A DNA stretch of 13,438 bases, from contig DIKC01000013.1 of NCBI GenBank assembly GCA_002421565.1, forward strand, positions 1-13,438, given 5' to 3'. Positions within the stretch are counted from its first letter, which is position 1. Each line of letters begins with the position of its first letter. This document shows positions 9,181 through 13,438 of this stretch, one piece after another. The stretch comes from Desulfobulbaceae bacterium UBA5628 (GTDB taxonomy: Bacteria > Desulfobacterota > Desulfobulbia > Desulfobulbales > Desulfurivibrionaceae). The position numbers were made by a program, and so were the translations under genes. The notes below the pieces were generated by a model that was not told where the DNA came from, did not search any database, and saw only the letters and a list, made by a program, of their open reading frames with translations.

Positions 9181-10170
9181 TCAACCGCCGATGCTGGACA
9201 TGGAGCAGGCCTGCCTGCCGCCTTGGTGAAGGGCGGCGGCGGCGAAACCGTTGGGCTGACGGTGGCCAAGGCATTGCCGGATCATGGCCTCCACCTCATG
9301 GTCGGCCGCCCCGTCCCGGAGCAGCTCCTTGAGGTTGAGCACCCCGTCGTCATAGAGACAAGTCTTGAGCATCCCCTGGGGGGTGATCCGGATTTTATTG
9401 CACTGCTTGCAGAACGACCGCGAATAGCCGCCGATAAAGCCGATGGCGCCGGCGAAGCCCGGCGCCCGGAAAACCTGGGCGGTGGTGGCGCCGGGAGCGA
9501 CCGCCTCCACCAGGCCGGGCAATTCCCGGCTGAAAAAGTCGCGCAAACGGACAATGGCCCATTCGGTGGCCTGAAAGCCTTTGTCGCCGTTAAAGGGCAT
9601 CGGCTCGATGAAACGAACCTGGATCGGCCATTTTTCCGCCAAACGGGCCAGGGCGATCAATTCATCGGTATTGATCCCGTCCTGAACCACGGCGTTGATC
9701 TTGACCGGAATCCCGGCGCTGATCGCAGCCTTGATGAAATCCATCACCCCGCCGAAAAGATCATGACCGGTGATTTCGGCAAAACGGTTGGGGGAAAGGG
9801 TGTCGAGGCTGATATTGAGGCCGTCGAGGCCGATTTGACGCAGGGTGTCGAGGTGGGGACCGGCCAAGGTGCCGTTGGTGGTAAGGGCCAGTTGCTTGAT
9901 CCCCGGCAGACTCCGCAAGTGGCGAAGAAGATCGATGAGGCCATTGCGGACAAAGGGTTCGCCGCCGGTGAGCCGCACCTTGCTGATCCCCATTGCGGCC
10001 AGCAAGCGGGTGAGGCGGGTAAGTTCTTCGTAGCTCAGGAGTTCGCGACGGGTGTCGAAATGGGAGGAAGCGGGGCGACAGTAGCGGCAGTTGAGGTTGC
10101 AACGGTCGGTGACCGCCAGCCGCAGGTAATTGATCTTACGCCCAAAATTATCAACCAGCGGCTGTCTCAA
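9181..10170 (-). CDS. moaA: GTP 3',8-cyclase MoaA (molybdenum cofactor synthesis)
   Basis: MoaA is a cytoplasmic radical-SAM enzyme that converts GTP to 3',8-cyclo-GTP, the first step of molybdopterin synthesis. The 329-residue protein is full length. The N-terminal SAM cluster motif is C24-x3-C28-x2-C31 (TDRCNLNCRYC), LTGGEPFVR follows at 67-75, and the second cluster uses C254, C257 and C271. The C-terminal Gly-Gly (SSIGG) needed for activity is present. Translation appears to begin at TTG 10170, with AGGGGG nine bases upstream; a stop codon three codons further up rules out an ATG start. It is the first gene after a 129-base gap and is followed by the MOSC gene and arrA. It may be a paralogue dedicated to the arr enzyme or the only copy in the genome. 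Confidence 0.95.
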   Translation of the reverse strand: MRQPLVDNFGRKINYLRLAVTDRCNLNCRYCRPASSHFDTRRELLSYEELTRLTRLLAAMGISKVRLTGGEPFVRNGLIDLLRHLRSLPGIKQLALTTNGTLAGPHLDTLRQIGLDGLNISLDTLSPNRFAEITGHDLFGGVMDFIKAAISAGIPVKINAVVQDGINTDELIALARLAEKWPIQVRFIEPMPFNGDKGFQATEWAIVRLRDFFSRELPGLVEAVAPGATTAQVFRAPGFAGAIGFIGGYSRSFCKQCNKIRITPQGMLKTCLYDDGVLNLKELLRDGAADHEVEAMIRQCLGHRQPNGFAAAALHQGGRQACSMSSIGG

Positions 10171-10215
10171 CAGCGATTACCCCCTTTCTTTTTCCAAAAC
10201 AGATAGTTTGCTGAG

Positions 10216-10229
10216 GTGCTGACAAGCAC
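10216..10229. repeat. Short palindrome in the moaA-arr upstream region
   Basis: GTGCT (10216-10220) and AGCAC (10225-10229) form a perfect 5-base inverted repeat around GACA. It falls just downstream of the predicted -10 box for the moaA-arr transcript, near the expected transcription start, where an operator or a small leader hairpin would sit. It is short enough to occur by chance. Confidence 0.35.
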
Positions 10230-10236
10230 GGGATAC

Positions 10237-10264
10237 ATCATATTGGAAAACCGGGAAAGAACAA
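10237..10264 (-). promoter_or_regulatory. Candidate promoter for moaA-MOSC-arrAB
   Basis: On the minus strand TATGAT (10242-10237, 5 of 6 matches to the -10 consensus) lies 16 bases after TTGTTC (10264-10259, a half-match to -35). A poor -35 would fit a promoter that needs an activator such as the adjacent response regulator. The expected start is near 10230, about 60 bases before the moaA TTG. The whole 129-base gap is clearly more AT-rich than its neighbours. Confidence 0.4.
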
Positions 10265-10299
10265 GCAGGATTTTCCTTGATTTTTTGTCGGACTTTACC

Positions 10300-10965
10300 C
10301 TACAAAACCTTGACCTTTAATTTGCCAAGTCTCAGCACCAGCTCCATCAATTCAGCCTTAGTCGCCAGCCCCAGCTTGGTCATCGCCCGGGCCCGGTAGG
10401 TGGCCACCGTCTTATCGCTTAAAAAATACTGTTCGGCGATCTCCCGGCCGATATGCCCTTTGGCCACCGCCAGCATCACCTGCTGTTCCCGGCGGCTAAG
10501 GGAATCCCATAACTGGGTCTCGTGGTCGGCGCTCTCCCCGCTACCGCCACTGACAAAATCCCGCAGCATGGAAGGATGGACATAGACCTCGCCGCGCCGC
10601 ACCGCCCTGATGGCATAAAGCAAATCCACATCCAACCCCTTTTTAAGAACAAACCCTTGGGCTCCGGCCCGCATCGCCTTTTGCAGATAGCCCTGATCTT
10701 CGTACATGGTCAGAATGATTACCAGGGCGGCCGGGGCGACCTCAAGCAAACGGGGAATCAGGTCAATGCCGCTAATGTCGTGCAGGTTGATATCCAGCAG
10801 CACCACCGCCGGCTGCAAATCGGCGGCCAGGGACAAGGCATTTTCCGCCCGATCCGCCTGGCCCACCACGGTCAGATCATCCTCGGCATTGAGCAACATG
10901 CAGAGCCCCGCCAAAAGCAGGGGATGGTCGTCCACCACCAGAATAGTCGTCGTCCGTTCACCCAT
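10300..10965 (-). CDS. NarL/LuxR-type response regulator of the arr locus
   Basis: The 221-residue protein is a two-domain response regulator that should bind DNA when phosphorylated by the kinase encoded upstream. The receiver domain has the acidic pair D12/D13 (VVDDHP), the phospho-acceptor D58 (LLDIN), the Thr of IILTMYED and the Lys of FVLKKG. A linker leads to a C-terminal LuxR helix-turn-helix (LSRREQQVMLAVAKG, then IAEQYFLSDKTVATYRAR). ATG 10965 is chosen because GAGG sits nine bases upstream; ATG 10974 would add three residues and has its purine run directly against it. The start lies inside the end of the kinase gene, so the two are co-transcribed. The predicted target is the gap just downstream, before moaA; that is inference. 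Confidence 0.93.
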   Translation of the reverse strand: MGERTTTILVVDDHPLLLAGLCMLLNAEDDLTVVGQADRAENALSLAADLQPAVVLLDINLHDISGIDLIPRLLEVAPAALVIILTMYEDQGYLQKAMRAGAQGFVLKKGLDVDLLYAIRAVRRGEVYVHPSMLRDFVSGGSGESADHETQLWDSLSRREQQVMLAVAKGHIGREIAEQYFLSDKTVATYRARAMTKLGLATKAELMELVLRLGKLKVKVL

Positions 10966-12439
10966 CCGATTCATCCTCAGCCGCGGCGATTGCGGCCGGC
11001 ACCTCGAAAACCACCATGGTTCCCTGGCCCGGCTCCGATTCCAAACGAAAGGCGCCGCCGAGCAACTGAGCCCGCTCCTTCATCCCGAAAATTCCCAACC
11101 GGTTGCTGGCGGCCAGACCGGCCGGATCAAAGCCGGTCCCGTCATCCTCGATCACTCCCCGAATCCGGCCGCTCCGCCAGTCAAGCAGGATTTTGATCTC
11201 GCCAGCCCCGGCATGGCGCGCCACATTCACCAGCGCCTCCTGCACGATCCGATAAACACAGGTTTCCACCGCTGCGTCGGCCCGACGACCGACAAAGCCG
11301 ATGACCGAGAGACCGACATTAAACCGGTAGCGCTTGCGCGCATCCGCCACGCAGAGTTCCAGGGCCGGCACCAAACCCATATGATCGAGAACGCTGGGCC
11401 GCAGGGCCACGGCCAAGTCATGGATTACCCCCATTTCCGTGGTGATCGCCTTTTTGATCTCCGCCACCCTGGCCCGCACCTCGTCTTTACCGGCCGCATT
11501 CTCCAACACCTTTAGTCCAACCATGATCGAAGCCAGGGCCTGACCGGTCTGGTCATGCAATTCCCGGGCGATCCGTTGCCGCTCCCCCTCCTGGCTGGCA
11601 ATCACCCGCTGAAGAAAATCCCGGCGGATTTTTTCCTTTTCCTCCCTCTCCTCCTGGGCCTTGGCCAATTGCCGGACCATGAGATTAAAGGCCTCGATCA
11701 GCCTCCCCACCTCATCCCTGGCCCCTTCCGGCAGGGACACCCGGTAATCGCCCGCCTCCACCGCCTTGGTCGCCAGCAGCAATTTTTTCATGGGACTGGT
11801 GATCAGCCAGGTCAAAAAGGCGGACATCCCCAGGCCCAGGACGGCCACCCAAAGGGAACTGCTCAAAAACGAACGAATAAAAAAGGTAATCTGCCGGCGA
11901 AAATTATCCTCCCGCACCCCGATCCGGATGTATCCCTCCTCGCCCTGCATGATCGGGGCGGTGGTTTCCCAAATCAGCCCTTCGTTGGTGGGAATCTTCC
12001 GCAACCGAAGCGTAAACGGCGGCTCCGGTTCCCCGGCCTGAACAGCCAGCAGATCGGCGGGGAACCCGGCCCCGAAGGTATGGGCCACCACCTGCTCCAA
12101 GCGGTCCACCACCACCGCGTAACGCAGATCCGGACGGTTCTCCACGGTATTGGCAAGCATCTTGGTCAGCCCGTAATAATCATGCAGCAAAAGATAATCC
12201 GGCACCTGATGGGCCAACTCCACTGCAAAGGAGCGGCTTTCGGTCTCAAGGACGCTTTCCATGTTGCGGATCAGGGTGGCGGAAATAAACGAAAAGGTCA
12301 CGGTCCCGAAAAAAAGGATAAAGCCCAGCACCATGCCCATGATCTTAAAATGAAGCGGCACTTCGAGCAGCCAGCGTCCGCCTCTGGCCAACGCGGCCCG
12401 CCAACGGGCCAAAAATGACGCCTCCCGCTCGTTATTCAT
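10958..12439 (-). CDS. NarX/DegS-type sensor histidine kinase of the arr locus
   Basis: This 493-residue membrane kinase has a first membrane helix at about 33-57, a periplasmic sensing region to about 185, a second helix at about 186-213, then a HAMP linker (about 214-267) and a short coiled coil rich in Glu and Lys. The HisKA_3 dimerisation domain carries the phospho-acceptor H295 in ARELHDQTGQ. The ATPase domain follows, with the N box around N405 (IVQEALVNVARHA), EDDGTGF (431-437) and LGIFGMKERAQLLGG. Its ATG overlaps the TGA of the upstream lipoprotein gene by ATGA, and its 3' end overlaps the response regulator. The periplasmic region is a plain mixed alpha/beta segment with no Cys, so ligand sensing probably occurs through the lipoprotein, as proposed for AioX-AioS. 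Confidence 0.93.
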   Translation of the reverse strand: MNNEREASFLARWRAALARGGRWLLEVPLHFKIMGMVLGFILFFGTVTFSFISATLIRNMESVLETESRSFAVELAHQVPDYLLLHDYYGLTKMLANTVENRPDLRYAVVVDRLEQVVAHTFGAGFPADLLAVQAGEPEPPFTLRLRKIPTNEGLIWETTAPIMQGEEGYIRIGVREDNFRRQITFFIRSFLSSSLWVAVLGLGMSAFLTWLITSPMKKLLLATKAVEAGDYRVSLPEGARDEVGRLIEAFNLMVRQLAKAQEEREEKEKIRRDFLQRVIASQEGERQRIARELHDQTGQALASIMVGLKVLENAAGKDEVRARVAEIKKAITTEMGVIHDLAVALRPSVLDHMGLVPALELCVADARKRYRFNVGLSVIGFVGRRADAAVETCVYRIVQEALVNVARHAGAGEIKILLDWRSGRIRGVIEDDGTGFDPAGLAASNRLGIFGMKERAQLLGGAFRLESEPGQGTMVVFEVPAAIAAAEDESDG

Positions 12440-13368
12440 CGATAAAGGTCCGGGTTCGGCTCGACAAAACGTTCCACCCCCAAGGCCGCCAGGACATCGG
12501 CTCCGGCCGGGTCTTCATGAATCGCCAGGAGAATCTCCTTGTACCGCTGGCGGGCCGCCGGATCGGCCTGGGATGAAACCGCCACCGGCGGCATCCCGAA
12601 CTCCCGGGAACGCTCAATCACCCTGATCTTGCCCGCCAGTTCCGGTTCGCGCCGCAGGGTGTGGGCAAAAACGATGCTGTCCACCGAAGCGGCGTCCACC
12701 ACCCCATCAGCCACCGCCGCGATGGAGTTATCATGGCTGTAGGTGAAAATGATCCGTCCGAAAAACGACTCCACACTTTCTCCTCGCTTCCGTAGCCGCG
12801 ACATCGGATAAAGGTAACCGGTGTTGGAAAGGGGATCGGTAAAGGCGAAGACCTTGCCCCGCATATCGTCCAGGGAACGGATGGCGGAATCGGCCGCGGC
12901 GATCAGCAGGGCCTGATAAGTCTCCCGCCCTTCGATCCGGGGAATAACCAAAAGTTCCATGATCCCCTGCTCTTGGCCGGCGACGAAGGCGCCGGTGCAG
13001 ACAAAGGCAAAATCAACCAGATTGCGGGCCAGCATTTCATTGACCTCCTGGTAGGTGCGACGCTGGATCAACTGCACCGGCCGGCCCAATTTCTGCTCCA
13101 GATAACTTTGCAGGGGCCGATAGGACATCACCGTGCCGCCCGGCGAAAGCATGGCCGCCACCGCCATCTTGACCGCATTGGCCTGCTGATCGTACACCCG
13201 GGCCGGCATCGGCGTCAGCCGGTCGAGACGAACCACGGCCTTGTTCGCTTCGCCCTTGAAACCGCCGTCGAGCTCATCGGAGCAGCCGCCGAGCAGGGCC
13301 ATGATCAGCCAGCAGCCCAGCAACCACCCCCAGCCTGCCCGCGCTTTGTTCTGTTCGATCCGCTTCAT
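12436..13368 (-). CDS. PhnD-like periplasmic-binding lipoprotein, putative arsenic sensor (AioX/ArxX-like)
   Basis: The 310-residue protein begins with a lipoprotein signal (WGWLLGCWLIMALLGGC, lipidated at C29), so it should be membrane-anchored in the periplasm. The rest matches the PhnD-type phosphate/phosphonate-binding family: RPLQSYLEQKLGRPV, LVDFAFVCTGAFV, then FTDPLSNTGYLYPM and YSHDNSIAAVADGVVDAASV. No ABC transporter permease or ATPase is beside it. It is instead fused by an ATGA overlap to a histidine kinase, as AioX and ArxX are in arsenite-oxidase clusters. C124 is the only Cys in the mature part other than the lipidated one. ATG 13368 is chosen because it starts directly before the signal peptide and follows a GAGGGG run; ATG 13410 would put 14 non-signal residues in front. 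Whether the ligand is arsenate, arsenite or phosphate is unknown. Confidence 0.88.
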   Translation of the reverse strand: MKRIEQNKARAGWGWLLGCWLIMALLGGCSDELDGGFKGEANKAVVRLDRLTPMPARVYDQQANAVKMAVAAMLSPGGTVMSYRPLQSYLEQKLGRPVQLIQRRTYQEVNEMLARNLVDFAFVCTGAFVAGQEQGIMELLVIPRIEGRETYQALLIAAADSAIRSLDDMRGKVFAFTDPLSNTGYLYPMSRLRKRGESVESFFGRIIFTYSHDNSIAAVADGVVDAASVDSIVFAHTLRREPELAGKIRVIERSREFGMPPVAVSSQADPAARQRYKEILLAIHEDPAGADVLAALGVERFVEPNPDLYR

Positions 13369-13392
13369 TTTTCCCGCCCCTCTTTGCCGAGA

Positions 13393-13428
13393 CGCCGATC
13401 CAGGGCGCATTCCGGCCCCGGATCGGCG
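13393..13428. repeat. Long imperfect inverted repeat upstream of the sensor lipoprotein gene
   Basis: CGCCGATCC (13393-13401) is mirrored perfectly by GGATCGGCG (13420-13428). After one A/C mismatch, GGG (13403-13405) pairs with CCC (13416-13418), giving 12 of 13 pairs around a 10-base loop. It lies 25 bases before the chosen start, and the alternative ATG at 13410 falls in the loop. No T-run follows on either strand inside the window. It may be an operator or a leader hairpin, or part of a gene beyond the edge. Confidence 0.55.
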
Positions 13429-13438
13429 GGCTCGTCGG

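Noticed and set aside
10265..10290. Intrinsic terminator after the response regulator or for plus-strand transcription
   Set aside because: AGGA/TCCT around three bases is only a four-pair stem. The T-run lies on the plus strand, where no gene ends nearby.
12436..13368. Phosphonate or phosphate ABC transporter component
   Set aside because: No permease or ATPase gene is adjacent, and the gene overlaps a sensor kinase, so a sensing role fits better than transport.

Overview
The window is about 60% GC by eye. It is densely packed, with short gaps, overlapping start and stop codons and AGGAGG-type ribosome sites. It is built around what I read as a respiratory arsenate reductase (arr) locus on the minus strand. 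The gene set and protein character (high-GC Gram-negative, Tat-exported molybdoenzyme, lipoprotein sensor) suggest a deltaproteobacterial anaerobe. Arsenate-respiring Desulfobulbales related to Desulfurivibrio or strain MLMS-1 are a reasonable guess, but this is inference and not a database match.

Left part (1-3530), housekeeping. surE (minus) is divergent from a short plus-strand run: a 61-residue 4-oxalocrotonate-tautomerase-like gene that overlaps ligA (NAD-dependent DNA ligase). After ligA comes an 87-residue zinc-ribbon protein that has its own near-consensus promoter. Its stop codon overlaps the stop of the convergent arr-side ferredoxin gene.

Middle part (3527-10170), all minus strand and transcribed right to left: moaA (first step of molybdenum cofactor synthesis), a MOSC-domain protein, arrA (Tat-exported Mo-bisPGD catalytic subunit), arrB (four-cluster iron-sulfur subunit), then a strong hairpin plus U-tract, then a TorD-family chaperone and a cytoplasmic polyferredoxin. 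Cofactor supply, enzyme, chaperone and an extra electron carrier are therefore encoded together. No NrfD-type membrane anchor (ArrC) and no CymA-like cytochrome lies in the window, so the link to the quinone pool is not visible here.

Right part (10300-13438), minus strand, upstream of the arr genes: a PhnD-like periplasmic-binding lipoprotein, a NarX-type histidine kinase and a NarL/LuxR-type response regulator, all with overlapping ends. The layout resembles the AioXSR and ArxXSR arsenite-sensing modules, here next to an ArrA-type enzyme. The likely arr control region is the 129-base gap at 10171-10299, which holds a candidate promoter, a small palindrome and repeated TTTTCC boxes.
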